In this document: positions 15,301 to 30,300 of the stretch, in pieces
How the letters are laid out: each line of letters opens with the position of its first letter
How positions within the stretch are numbered: position 1 is the first letter of the stretch
From: Chiridota heheva
Taxonomy: Eukaryota; Echinodermata; Holothuroidea; Apodida; Chiridotidae
Assembly: GCA_020152595.1 (NCBI GenBank)
Contig: JAIGNY010000456.1
Location: 156,501-220,500 of the forward strand
DNA length: 64,000 nucleotides
Direction of reading: 5' to 3'
Position numbers and translations under genes: made by a program
The notes under the pieces: model-generated
Database searches by the model: none
What the model saw: only the letters and a program-made list of their open reading frames with translations
Told to the model about the DNA's origin: nothing

Positions 15301-18300
15301 TTCACTATAACCTCCCTGATCTATCTACCAAATCAGAATGAAAATTAAGTACAGAATAATTTGCAGATTATCATAAGTCTATGATGTATCCACTCTATTC
15401 AAGCAAAGACCTTTTGTTTTTTGCTATTCATTTGCAAGACACTTCATTATAAATTCCATTCAGTCATCACATCTATTATTCAACTTTTTTTTATCCCAGA
15501 ACAAATCCTTTAATTGCTGCTATTGAAGTCTGGAATGCATTTGTTCTCCTTTGTATAAATTTCTTTTCATAAAAATAGTTGGAATTCCATTCCTAGGGCA
15601 GCAACCTTTTGTTCCATAGTAGCTAAACAATGCATAAAGCCAGATGGACAATAGGTGTGGACGGACGAATGGATGGACGGATGGATGGATGAACGGACGG
15701 ACAGATGAATGGACGGACCAATGGATGGACAAACGGTAAAGATGCTACATGTATATCACCTCTTCACCAACTTCGTCGGAGAGAATAAAAAGTTTAGGAC
15801 ATCATGACTGGCAACAATGGGCCTATATTACACTTTGAATAAAAATTAGAGAAAGGGCACTTCTTGACTTAGTACAGTAGGGATACTTCTTGTCCACATT
15901 GCCCCTGTGGGGTAAAAGGCAGGGGGACATTGTCCCCATGGTGCAGGCATCATTGCATATGGAAACAAAGGACCATAATGTTTCGCCAGTTAAGTTTGGT
16001 GGTGACGCATATTATTCATGTATAAAAATTAAACAAGGAACAAGATGGAGAAGGAAGTGTTCAAAATCTTATTCCTTTTCAAGCAGATTTTCAAGTTTGA
16101 AGTTCTATTCTTTAGAAATGACTGAAATCAGACTAGCATTAACATTGCAATTATACAAATTATTTATTTTGGAGATTTGGAACTTTTCAACATCTCTGAA
16201 AACCGACCTTCTTATTGACCAATCAACTGTTGGGGGAATTTTCCATTTGCTACCCAACTAATAAGTAGTAGGTGCTAGAGGAAAAGTTGAAAAGCAACAA
16301 CGCACGCACGTATTATATTCCCTCATGTATCATGCACTTATGACACGCACACACGTATTATATACCTTCATGTATAATGCACTTATGACACGCACACACG
16401 TATTATATACCTTCATGTATAATGCACGTATGAAGTGCGCACGTACTATATATCTTGATATATAATGATGCACATATGATACGCGCACACGTATTATATA
16501 CCTTTATGTATAATGCACATATGAAGTGCGCACATATTATATATCTTGACATATTATGATGCACATATGATACCCACACACATATTATATACCTGCATGT
16601 ATAATACACATATGATACGCGCACGCGTATTATATACCTTAATGTATAATGCACATATGAAGTGCGCACATATTATATATCTTGATATATAATGATGCAC
16701 ATATGATACCCACACACGTATTATATACCTTCATGTATAATGCACATATGGTACGCGTGCATGTATTATATACCTTCATGTATAATACACATATGATACA
16801 CGCACACGTATTATATACCTTCATGTATAATGCACATATGAAGTGCGCACGTAGTATATACCTTCATGTATAATGCACATATGATAAGCGCACACGTATT
16901 ATATACCTTCATGTATAATACACATATGATATGCACACACGTATTATATACCCTCATGTATAATGTAAATGCACATATGAAGTGCGCACATATTACATAT
17001 CTTGACATATTATGATGCACATATGATACGCGCACACGTATTATATACCTTCATGTATAATACACATATGATATCGCACACGTATTATATACCTTCATGT
17101 ATAATGCACATATGAAGTGCGCACATATTATATATCTTGATATATAATGATGCACATATGATACGCACACGTATTATATACCTTCATGTATAATGCACAT
17201 ATGAAGTGCGCACGTAGTATATACCTTCATGTATAATGCACATATGATACGCGCACACGTATTATATACCTTCATGTATAATACACATATGATATCGCAC
17301 ACGTATTATATACCTTCATGTATAATGCACATATGAAGTGCGCACATATTATATATCTTGATATATAATGATGCACATATGATACGCGCACACGTATTAT
17401 ATACCTTCATGTATAATGCACATATGAAGTGCGCACGTAGTATATACCTTCATGTATAGTACACATATGATACGCGCACACGTATTATATACCTTCATGT
17501 ATAATGCACATATGATACACGCACACGTATTATATACCTTCATGTCTAATGCACATATGAAGTGCGCACGTAGTATATACCTTCATGTATAATGCACATA
17601 TGAAGTGCGCACGTAGTATATAACTTCATGTATAATGCACATATGATAAGCGCACACGTATTATATACCTTCATGTATAATACACATATGATACGCACAC
17701 ACGTATTATATACCCTCATGTATAATGTAAATGCACATATAAAGTGCGCACATATTATATATCTTGATATATAATGATGCACATATGATACGCGCACACG
17801 TATTATATACCTTCATGTATAGTGCACATATGATACGCGCACACGTATTATATACCTTCATGTATAATGCACATATGATACACGCACACGTATTATATAC
17901 CTTCATGTATAATGCACATATGATACGGGCACACGTATTATATACCTTCATGTATAATGCACTTATGACACGCACACACGTATTATATACCTTCATGTAT
18001 AATGCACTTATGACATGCACACACGTATTATATACCTTCATGTATAATGCACATGATACGCATGCAAGTATTATATACCTTCATGTATAATGCACATATG
18101 ATTAGCATTTAGAAGCATTTTTTTTCATCAGCTTCGACCTATACCTTGTGAATTTTGCAGACAAGCAAGAATTCCCCGGCATTTGATTGGTCGATAAGAT
18201 TGCCCCAGTATACCATTGTTTTATTATGAACACATGAATTTCGCTTGTAAAATTATTTAAATTAATTTTTTGAACAGTGCTGATTCAAACTTGAAAAGAT

Positions 18301-21300
18301 CCATTCTTGTGTTTAAAAGTGATAAAATGACAACATGCTTACACAGGGTCTGTATCTTTAATCAACAATGACACATCTGTGAGAAGTTTGGGCTCCATGA
18401 CGATGACAGGCTCATTCTCTGTGATCACAATATCCTCGTAATCTCGGAACACATACTTGAAGAAATCCAGCCACTTAATCTGCACAAAACAAGGAAAATG
18501 ATAAACCAATCACAATGGAACCAATATATTAATTGCATATTAAAAATGTAACCCAATGGTAGGTAGTTGGCATATTTTACATCCTTTGCTTTTGGAAAAG
18601 TTAAAGTAATAGTTCAGTGCTTAGTTCATGTTCATCTTGTATGAAAGAAGATTCAAAAGAAACAAAATAGTTAAGAAAGCATTCAACAATCTTATTTCGT
18701 TACAGAATTAGTTTAGGGGTCAAACAAGTCTATCTTGTATGAAAGAGGACTTCAAAAGAAAAAAAATGGTGAAGAAAGTGTTCAAAACTTTTATTTCGTT
18801 AAGGAGATATTCAAGTTTAAAGCTCTGTCTTATCTGTGTAGAAAGGACTGGTCTACTATGGAAAATTGGCATCTTCATCTTCACATTCTCAAGAATTATG
18901 TATTTTAAAGGAAGTTTACTTAAATGTTTTACTATAAAATTATTTTCCCTGGAACTTTCTTTAGGTGGTATATTGAAAATACCCTTCCTAGATTCAGTTT
19001 TCCTACATTTTTGATATATCCCATGGTTTTTAAGCCACAAAAGTGCAGGACAAAAATGTGATAGAATACTAGACTTTGAGGATCTGAGGCTGTGACATCA
19101 TAACTAGTCTGATTTCAGTCGTTTCTACACAAATGATACCAAACTTTAAACTTAGATATCTCCTTGATGGAATAAGATTTGTAACTGCTTCCTTCACTAT
19201 GTTATATTTGATGTTCTCTTTCATGACTTGCTTGACCTGTGAACTCATCCTTTAAGATTATATAGAGATGTCCCGGGTCGTTTGATAAACCAGTTGTGAA
19301 GCACTGGTGAATGAAGAGCCACCGGGGATTGAACCAGAGATCTTTAGTAAGCAAATCACATTGAAACTGATAGTTTTACCTATTGGTAATCTATTTCTGG
19401 AAACTATAGGTAATCTATAATCAATAGGTATGCAATCAATGTCTTGTTGAAATGATGCAAATTGATTAGCATCATGGGTAATCAATAAACCTCTCTGAGT
19501 TAGTTGATTGACAGCTTTTTCAACCAATCACCATTGTTGCCTAGCAACAAAATCTGTGCAACTAAGTGGGAAAAAAATCCTACACGGTACTGGTACAGTA
19601 CAGCTAGCGCCATGGTGGCACGCGTTCATGCAGTCAACGCAATATACTGCACAAAACAAATTTCTGTACACACAAGACTTGTGACAACAAAATGTTAAAC
19701 AAAAATTACTTGGCATCATGGGTACTCAATTACTTGGCATCATGGGTAATCAATTACTTGGCATAATGGGTAATCAATTACTAGGCATCATGGGTACTCA
19801 ATTACTTGGCATCATGGGTACTCAATTACTTGGCATCATGGGTACTCAATTACTTGGCATCATGGGTAATCAGTTACTTGGCGTCATGGGTAATCGATTA
19901 CATGGCATCATGGGTAATCAATTACTTGGCATCATGGGTAATCAATTACTTGGCATCATGGGTAATCATCTACTTGGCATCATGGGTAATCATTTACTTG
20001 GCATCTTGGGTAATCAAATTCTTGGCAACATGGGTAACTAAATTCTGGGCACAGGAGTAAGCAAATTCTTGGCAACATGGGTAATCAATTACTTGGCATC
20101 ATGGGTAATCAATTACTTGGCATCATGGGTAATCAATTACTTGGCATCATGGGTAATAGATTACTTGGCATCATGGGTAATCAATTACTTGGCATCATGG
20201 GTAATCATCTACTTGGCATCATGGGTAATCATTTACTTGGCATCTTGGGTAATCAAATTCTTGGTAACATGGGTAACCAAATTCTGGGCACATGAGTAAC
20301 CAAATTCTTGGCAACATGGGTAACCAAATTCTTAGAATCATGGGTCATCAATTTTATGACTATATAAGTAATCAAATTCTTAGCAATATGGGTAATCAAT
20401 ATTAGGGCAGCATGGGCCAATTTTGGCAATATGGGTCATGTGTTGTGTTCTTGAGCAAAACACGTTATTCCAATTGCTTCAGTTCCCTCAGGTGTAAAAT
20501 GAGTACCAGTACTGCTGAGGAGTTAATAACCCATGATGGACCGGTGTCCTGTCCAGGGAGAGTCATGAAGAAAATAGAAATAAGCACAAGCATGGGAACT
20601 TTGTGGTTGGGATGAGCAGATAGTCCTCCTAATTCATTCAATAGTATGACTACTTGTTTGTTTGTTGAGGTTTAACGTCACCATGACAATGATGAAGAAA
20701 TTGTGCCTGAGAGATTGGATGATGTCAGAGATGAAAAGAGGTTAGGAAGTTGGACAAAATGCAGTAGGTAGGTATAGCACTGGAGAGTGATAGGGTAATT
20801 AAAATCATACATAGTTACAGTAGCAGATATGGTGTAGGAAGGAGATGATTTTATCTGGGGAGTTTTTGCAGAAGAGTTTGGCAATGAAGTTGAAGGGATT
20901 GAGGGAAGCTCTGGGATTGGTGAAGAGAGGGCAGTCAATGAGAATGTGTTTAGTGTGGGATACCATGAATCAACTTACTTCTGGTGATATTTCCTGCAGC
21001 TCCTGGATGGTCATTTTATTGTATAAACTCTCTGGATCTGAGTAGTGACTGTCATCTTTCTGTGTTAACTGTTGAAAGGAGAAAGGAAAAGGAAATTCTG
21101 TTATTGACAAATTTGGACTTATTCGGATAGAAAAACATTTTAAAAGAATTAGGCAAAAAGCTTAATGTTTTGTTTGTTGAAGTTTTACGGCACTGTGACA
21201 GTGAGAGTCAACTGTGCCAGGATGGTATTAAAAGTTTATGGTGCTAGAGTAAAGCGAGGAAGAAAAAATATACATTTGATAGAGTAGAAGGGAGGGGAGA

Positions 21301-24300
21301 GGAATGAGAGGGGATAGTTAAGGGCAAAAAATGGAAAATGAGAGAGTATAAGACCTGAGTGGAGTAAGTTACTTTTATGAAAGAAGGTAATGATGTCGTC
21401 GGAGGAATTTTTCTTAAAAGAGTTCTGAGATGGAGATGACGGGGGATAGATTAGATCTAAAATTGGAGTATAATGGGCACATTAAGGGATTATGATAGAT
21501 CAAAAGTTCAGCATTAAGAATTTTTATCCCTTGGGGCCCCTCTAACCCGACACCCTTGATTTTCTCAAAATCAGGGGTAATTTACACCCTCCAACCAGAG
21601 AGCCTCTTTACTGTTCACTTGCTACCAACCAGCTATTGTTACACCATACACAACAGGGGGGGTAATCTATACTATCCAACCCAGAGAGCCTCTTCACAGT
21701 TCACTTGCTACCAACCAGCTATAGTTACACCATACACAATAGGTCATTTATCTGGGGCTTAAGCTACAAGCCAGCTCTGCAGTGAAGTGGAACAGATAAG
21801 TCCTTGGCTGACCCTAAAAATAAATGTGCATTATTATACATTGAGGAGTTTGTGCAATGCCCATTAATGATGGATAAACAATTCCTCCTAAAGAGACTTA
21901 TTTCATCATGGTATTGTATATGAGGCAGACAGATTTGGAAGAACCTGAAAAGAGATATGAGTGGGTGAGTAAGAAATGACATGACTAAGACAAATGTGTG
22001 ATGACAACAAAGAAAGGTGATGACAACATCTTCTCTATGGTAGTGACTGGGAAAGGGGCATAAAAAGTGAAAAAAGCATCATCAGTGTAATCTACTGGTA
22101 GATTGGTCACTAATCATATGTTGCCATAAATTAAAGAAATAATCATTACTAGTGAAACAAGTCCATCTTATATGAAATGAAAGAGGACTATGAAAGAAGC
22201 AATGTAAAAAAACAATAAGAAAGAAGCAATGTAAAAGAAACAATGTGAAAAAACAATAAAAAAGAAACAATAAGAAAGAAACAATGTTAAAAGAAACAAT
22301 AAAAAGAAATAATAAAAAGAAACAAGAAAAAAGAAACAATGTGAAAGAAACAATCAGGAAGAATAAACAATGTGAAAGAAACAATGTGAAAGAAACAATG
22401 TGAAAGAAACAATAAAAAGAAACAATAAGAAAGAAACAAATAAAAAGAAACAATAAAAAAGAAACAATAAAAAAAACAATAAAAACAATGTGAAAGAATC
22501 AATAAGAAACAATGTAAAAGAAACAATGTAAAAGAAACAATGTAAAAGAAACAATGTGAAAGAAACACTAAGAAAGAAACAATGTAAAAGAAACAATGTG
22601 AAAGAAACAATAAAAACGAAACAATAAAAAGAAACAATGTGAAAGAAACAATAAGAAAGAAACAATAAAAAGAAACAATGTGAAAGAAACAATAAGAAAG
22701 AATAAACAATGTGAAAGAAACAATGTGAAAGAAACAATGTGAAAGAAACAATGTGAAAGAAACAATGTGAAAGAAACGATGTGAAAGAAACAATAAGAAA
22801 AAATGTGAAAGAAACAATGTGAAAGAAACAATGTGAAAGAAACAATGTGAAAGAAACAATGTGAAAGAAGCGATGTGAAAGAAACAATAAGAAAGAATAA
22901 ACAATGTGAAAGAAACAATGTAAAAGAAACAATAAGAAAGAATAAACAATGTGAAAGAAACAATGTGAAAGAAACAATGTGAAAGAAACAATGTGAAAGA
23001 AACAATGTGAAAGAAACGATGTGAAAGAAACAATAAGAAAAAATGTGAAAGAAACAATGTGAAAGAAACAATAAGAAAGAATAAACAATGTGAAAGAAAC
23101 AATATCTTATTCTGTTAAGGGCAGTTTAAAGTTGTCTCATTTGTGCACAAGTGACTGAAATCACATTAGTTTTGATTCACATCCTAAAATGTAAACAGTG
23201 GAGATTTAAGTAATGATCAAACCTAATCAGAGAGTGGCATAACTAAGGAAGAGGAAGGGGGGGGGGGTGGTTTTTTAAAAATGTCAGAAAATTTTGCAAA
23301 AAAATTCACTACGTTGGGTTGTTTTGTTATTTCCGTGAACAAATTTCTGACTTATTTCTCAAAATCTCTGAATTTTTTCCTTGAAATATCAGACTTTTTC
23401 CTCAAATTTTTTGAAGAAGAGGCCCATATTTTCTCAAATTCCCACTTTTTCCTCAAAAGGTCTGACCTTTTTCCTCAAAATGTTTGAGGGCTTTCCTCAA
23501 AATGTCTGACTTTCTCCTCAAAATATTTGAGGGTTTTCCTCAAAATATCTGAAGGTTTTCTGAAATATATGAATTTTTCCTCAAATTAATCATTTCCCCC
23601 TAAAAATACCTGATTTCTTCCTCAAAATACCTGATTTCTTCCTCAAAATATCTGAGTTTTTCTACAAAATATCTGAGTTTTTCCTCAAAATATCCAAATT
23701 TGTTCCTCAAAATTAAAAACATCCAAAGTTTTTCCTCAAAATAGACAATTTTCGAAGCTTTCCCTTAAAACCTAGCAAGATCACATTTCTTCCTCAAAAT
23801 ATCGGATTTCTTCTTCAAAATATCCAAGTTTAAAAAAAAAAATCCAAGTTTTTCCTCAAAATATCCAAATTTGTTCTTCAAAATTGAAAATATTCAAGGT
23901 TTTTCCTCAAAATTGATAATTTTGGAAGTTTTTCCTCAAAATTGAAAATTTCCGAAGCTTTCCCTCAAAACCTGGCAAGATCACATTTATCTCGTAAAGT
24001 TTCAAGGAATACGGACAGGTTAAGATTGAAATAAAATCTAAGCGAGTCGTCTTTCAATGCACACAATAACACTTATACTTTTTAAAGTTATGACAAATCA
24101 AAATTTTGGTACCATTTTTCAGCATGTGTAAAAGTGATGACATCTGAAAAGGAACACAACTAAAATTCTTCAATGTAATTATTTTAAATTTCTTTCAAAA
24201 ATTACAAATATCAAAAGTTCGTAAGTTGCATTCTACTGCTAAATCTGGGTCATTGTTATAATAATATCCACTTTCTGGTTCACTGAAACCAACTCATTTC

Positions 24301-27300
24301 ATTCGAAATATGTTGTGGAAGGACTAAAAATGCAATAATTTAACAAAAGCAATTTTCTAGTTGTCACATAATATCGAATAATTGACTATGCTAATTCTAA
24401 GCTTTAAAATGCTGTAAAATAGACAACTTTTAACCAACTTTGATGGGATCTTTGGCTGGTTTCATGGTTTTGAGTATATTTCAAACCATTTAAAGGATTA
24501 GTTCACGGGTCAATCTGTGTAGAAATGACTGGTGGAGTAAGTCTACTATAAAAAGTTGACATCCTCATCCTCACATTTCTTAAATAATTGTTAATGTATT
24601 CTACAGAAATTTTAATCAAATTTTTACTTTTTAAATTATTTTTCTAAGAGCTTTCTCTTCACGTGGTATATTATGAATACCCTTACTACAATCATGGCCA
24701 AAAGTGTTGGGACAAAACAGCTCAACAATTTTAAACAGCATTTTCCCCCACCTCCCCTCTTTCAATTGTTGTGCGCTTTGCAAAAAACATGGTAAAATGC
24801 AACTTTTAACATTGATCGAGGGGAGTGGGGATTTGCATGAAATAATCAACGTATTTATCCGATTATTGTAGTGGCACCACAACCTGGTATGTTGCACTGC
24901 CACAAAGTTGAGGCATTTGATTTGCAGTAAATCCTGACATTTTCTGACATTTTCTAGCTTCGAAAATAATCATTTAAACTCTTAAAAGGAACTTTAATTT
25001 GATAAATAATTACTATCTACATCTCCCTCAAAGAACATAATTAACTTCATGATATTTCTGGAGAAACCAACAGCTTGCACTTTAGATGTTGTAAAGTTTG
25101 ATCTATAGGTTACTCTTTCTCTATTATTTCCCGGTAACCGTGAGATGCGTGCTTTTTGCATAGGCACATGCTGCAAACCATCAAATGCTGTTTACTTTGC
25201 CTTTGCATAGCAAGCCCCTTGTAAATTAGTGTGTTTTATATGCAAATGGGGTTTGGAATTATCACGTAATGCGTTCTTTCATGATAATACAGTCATTCTA
25301 ATTTCTCATTACGAATGTGCGACAAATTTAAAGAAATATGCAAATATCCTACGAAAATAACCCAAAAATCTTTCATGTAATTGTAATTAATGCAAGTTAA
25401 TTTTGAAACCAACAATTATTTTCTAAATCAAAAAGGCAACATCAATGGTTGGGACATTCGTTGCATGAGCTGTCTATCTGCCATTTGATTTTCAAGTTGA
25501 TATACAGAATGCTGCCACTTGGGCAGTTATCATAAAATGTCCCCCCCCCCCTCCCTCCCTTCCGCACGTGCATAAATTGACATAATTCCATATACAAAAC
25601 TGTGTGTTTCCGCACATTGTTTTATTGAAATGCTGATTGACCTCTTATAATGTCCTACCCTTTATTTTTACCTACCCTGCACACCCCTCCCCCTCTCCAC
25701 TCAGATAAATTATCTAAAACACATGGTTTTTAATATATATGAGAATAAAATGTAAAGTTTTCTGATATCCTTTGTATAATTCCTTTCAAAATTTTTGGAT
25801 ACAAACTTCAGACTATGTTTTCTAAACATCATGTTCTGCAGTCCCATCGCTTCTCACAGCTCAATTTTGCACAACCCACAACGTTCCTGTTAACTTTTAA
25901 ATCTTAACTATTATTTTCCGTATCCTAATGTTATCCTCATTACTCCCATATACTTTGTACACGCACTCAGACAATCGTGGCCAAAAGTGTTGAGATAAAA
26001 CCGTTCGATCATTTTAAACAGCATTTTCCCCAACCTCCTCTCTTTCAATGTTGTGCACTTTGCAAAAAACTTGGTAAAATGCTTTTTTAACAGTGATCGA
26101 GGGGAGGGGGGATTTAGCCAACTACTTTTGGCAAGGATTGTAGATATTCAGTTTTACTACTTCTCTGACATATCCCATGGTTTTTAAGCCACAAAATCGC
26201 AGGACAAAATATGACAGAATACATAAGACTTTCAGGAATCTGAGGCTACCACATCTTAACTAGTCTGATTTCAGTCGTTTCTACATAAATGATACCAAAC
26301 TTTAAACTTAGATATCTCCTTACGGAATAAGATTTTTAAATTGCTTTTTTCACCATTTTGTTTCTTTTGAAGTCCTCCTTCATATAAGATAGACATGCAT
26401 GAAGTAATAACTTTCCTTAGGAGAAATGGTCCATCAATCTTTCACAGTTAATGTACACAGCACCTCAGGCATATATTATACACAACTATTATTTTTATCA
26501 CCAGTTTGCAAACAAATTTCTCCCACTAAGATCCCACTAAGGCACCTAACACTTATGGGTGATTTCAATAACAAAAGTGCCCTGATTACTCAGCACAAGC
26601 TTTCTGTAATCTACACACAAACAACTTTAGGCTACTTAGCTGTGGTGTGCATGGGAATGGCAGATAAACATCATTGTTTGAAGTAGAAACACAATACAGT
26701 GAACAGGAAGTCGGGTTGGTAATTGTCATACCTGAGTTTTCAGGATTAACTCAGGAGTTGGGTGCTGAGGGAAGGCTTAACAAAAACTTTTTGGCATGTG
26801 CTTTACCACTGAACTAATCCTTGTAGCTCATGTCAATGATACCTTTCCATATACCTTTAAGAAATTGCCTACAACTTACATTTGCAATCTGGGTGCCAAA
26901 CTCCATAATATCATCCAGCTGATAGAGGACATCATCTGTTATTTCCGTCCCTAGTAATGTCACAACCTTCTTCATGTATTCTTTATATGCTTCTAATACC
27001 TGAAAATATTACAACAGAAAAAGAGTAAATTGGAGAATTCTAAGACCTCTTTTTGTCCCTTTTTTCCTCAAAATTAAAAATTGGTTTAAGTTTTTATTTT
27101 TAAAATTAAACAAGCTCATCTCTTTAGTCATGTTGCAATATGTCTCTTTCATTTTGCAAGCTTTCATTTATGACTCAATGTCATGTCCCCCCCCCCTCCC
27201 TACTATCCCCATCCTCCTTAATTGCATCTATATACCAAACAATTTACAAAGATACCATGTCACAATTTTTTTTCTCCATGTAAACAAGCTATCCATACTG

Positions 27301-30300
27301 TGAAGTTAATTTATGTCTTGTGTTTTCTTTTCAAATTACAAATTTGTAATAACAACAGTGTTATTAGGAAAAGCTAAATTCCTGTCCTGTGGAAAGAAAT
27401 TGCTCAAACCATGTTCTTAAGCTATGAAGTACTCCAAAATAACTTGTACATATCTAATACTAGTGAGATTAAGAATGTGCATTGCTGTCCAACTCTTAAC
27501 TAATGGCCAAAGAGTCAAACTCATAAGAATGCGGTTCCCTCTCCAAGTATACTTTTTGGAAAGAAGAAAAAATCTACGGTTCCGCGGGAAAATCAGGAAT
27601 TTGCAGGAAGAAAATGATAATAATTATCTTTTTTCTTTTCTTTTTTAGAATGAAAAGTACATTGATTGTAAAAGAGGTCAGAATATAAAGATGTATTCAC
27701 TACATAAATATTATTTCTGTCGTGATTTTTCATGGAAGATTTTTCACACCTTAATTCAAAACCATATGAAATTTTATAATTAATTCCAACTCCGCTTCCA
27801 TCCCCCCACCCTCCACAACACACAATTGAGCTCCTACACCTTGTGTCAAACTCATATGCAAAAGGTCCTGGGTTCGACTCCAGCACGAGTCTTATATTTT
27901 ATCCTTGAGCAAGATGACTCATTCCACTTGCTTCAGTGTACTCAGCTGTAAAGGAACACCAGCATATTTTTTTGAGTCTCTAGAGTATTCGAACATACTT
28001 TCTGTGCATATGATGGTACTGAAAACCTTTAATACGAATGTTTAAATTACTTATAATTATATCTTATGAATACTTTTAAGTAATTTTTCAATGACACAAT
28101 TATCATCAAAAATTAAACCTGTGTTATTTCAAAATTCCCTTTATGTAACAATAAAAATGCCCCCAACTTTTTTACCGGGAGTTTCTTTACCTGTTATGGA
28201 CGTGTCACATCCATGGAGCAAGGGCATAATTACTGGGGGGTGAGATGTTACAACCCCCCAAATTTTGAGACTCCTAAAGTAAGATTTGGGATTAGTCGGT
28301 ATCTGTGGTATCAGGTCTGTAAAAATACTGATATTTTTTATTATTAACCTATTTTTTTACAGCAGGGCAGTTATTTTTTCTTCAAATGGAATAGGGAGGG
28401 GGGGGGGGTGGGATGTCACAACCCCAAAATTTGAGACTCATCGGTAAGATTTGACATTAGTCAGTAAATCTGGTATCAAGTCGGTAAAAATACTGATTTT
28501 TTTATTAACTTTTTTACAGCAGGGCAGTTTTTATTTTTTTTCAAATGGGATAGGGGATGGGGGGTGTGGGGTGGGATGTCACAATCCCCCATATTTTGAG
28601 ACTCGTCAGTAAGATTTGAGATTAGTCGATAAATCTGGTATCAGGTCGGTAAAAACACTGATTTTTATATTATTAACTTTTTCTTACAGCAGGGCAATTG
28701 TTTTTTTCAAATGGGATTGGTCGGGAGTAAGGTGGGATGACACAACCCCCCAAATTTTGAGACTCGTTGGTAAGATTTGAGATTAGTCAGTAATTCTGGT
28801 ATCAGGTCAGTAAAAATACTGATTTTTTTATTATTAACTTTTTTTTACAGCAGAGAACTCTTAATTATTTTTCAAATGGGATACTAATTTGAGGCCGTCA
28901 GTAAATCTTATATTTGATAAACTGTCTACTAACACGCTTACACAATTGGAAATCATGGTTTACACAATTGGAAACCAGGAAGAGGCACAGGCCTTATGGG
29001 CCTTCACTGTTTGAAATGATGTAACTGTAACACTTACCTCAACATCTGAGTCATTTAGCATGTACCAAGCGTCTGGTAATAGTAATGTCGGGGGACCTAT
29101 CTGTGTAAGAATAAAGAGGACAATGAAAGCGAAATTAACCAATTTAAAAATTCTACAAGCACAACTTAACTTTTGACGACCTTTTCTTTATTTATCAGTT
29201 CAGGAAATTTAATTCTTTTATGAACTAACTTCAAATTTTGTTAAAAATTTACAATAAACTCATTTAATTTCTGATTTATGGCTGATTAAGCTCTAAGATT
29301 TTTACTGCAAAATGCAAAATTATAACTACAGAAAACTTTTTGAAGTTTCCACTAATGCCTTGGATTGTATCTTTTAAAGAAATTGGAACATCTAAATAAA
29401 GCTACTACAGACTAACCTAAAATAACTTATACTCTCATCTTCAAATTAGCCTTGCATCAAAAGCATCAAAAGTCAATTTCTGCACGACAGAGTTTATCAT
29501 GCCTGGGCCAAATGTAGCATTTTAATTCCCAAGACTACTCGGCGACAAAAGATGATGCAAAAATCTTCGCTGATGAACTACGCTTCATGAATAACAAGCA
29601 GAAAGTATGACGAAAACAATGCATCATGGGATATCGGCCTCTACGGGACATTAGCTGTTTCGTTGAAATAATATTAAACACATGATAAGTTTTTGTGATG
29701 CTTTAGAAATATTACAGCACCCGCAAAAAATCAATGACTCTATATACTGTGCGAATCACACTATGAATTATTGATTTTATAATAGAGACAGTAATGTATG
29801 GCATTGGTAAATTTGACTCTAAAAAGTCATTAATTTTATCTACTGTTTCGATGCAAAAAATTTTTGTCTCTGTTTGAAACGGCAAGGGCAAACACCTACC
29901 GTTGTATTAAAAGATTAGTTAAGAGGTCAAGCAAGTTTCTCTTATACAAAAGAGGACTCATTCATTATGCTTATATAATGAAAGTACTAAATGTTATTAA
30001 CTCTCTCTGATCAAAGATGCAGTGGAAATTAAAAAAAAAAAAAAATTATTAACATAAAATTGAAACATTGGTAAAACAAAATTAAAGGAAAATTTGGGAA
30101 AATTATTTGATTTTTTTCAAATTTTTCAACAAAATTCACAATGTTGGAGAAAATTGACAACAATTTCTTCAAATAAAAAAAAATTGCAATACATTAAAGG
30201 AATTTTTCCCGATAATTGAAAAAAAATGATGAAATTTCCCTAAAATTAACAAAGCATTTAACCGTTAAGGAAAGTGTCCCAAAATGAACGAAATCTCTTA

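Noticed and set aside
16305-18110. Regular spacing suggesting a CRISPR array
   Set aside because: Units are contiguous with no unique spacers, and the setting is a eukaryotic intron.
22287-23102. A 271-codon Phe/Leu/Ser-rich minus-strand frame that looks like a membrane protein
   Set aside because: It is the translation of the AAAGAAACAATGTG array; all three minus frames look alike and there is no gene structure.
27865-27885. A tRNA gene, from the GGGTTCGACTCC B box
   Set aside because: There is no matching A box and no cloverleaf; downstream core sequence shows a SINE fragment.
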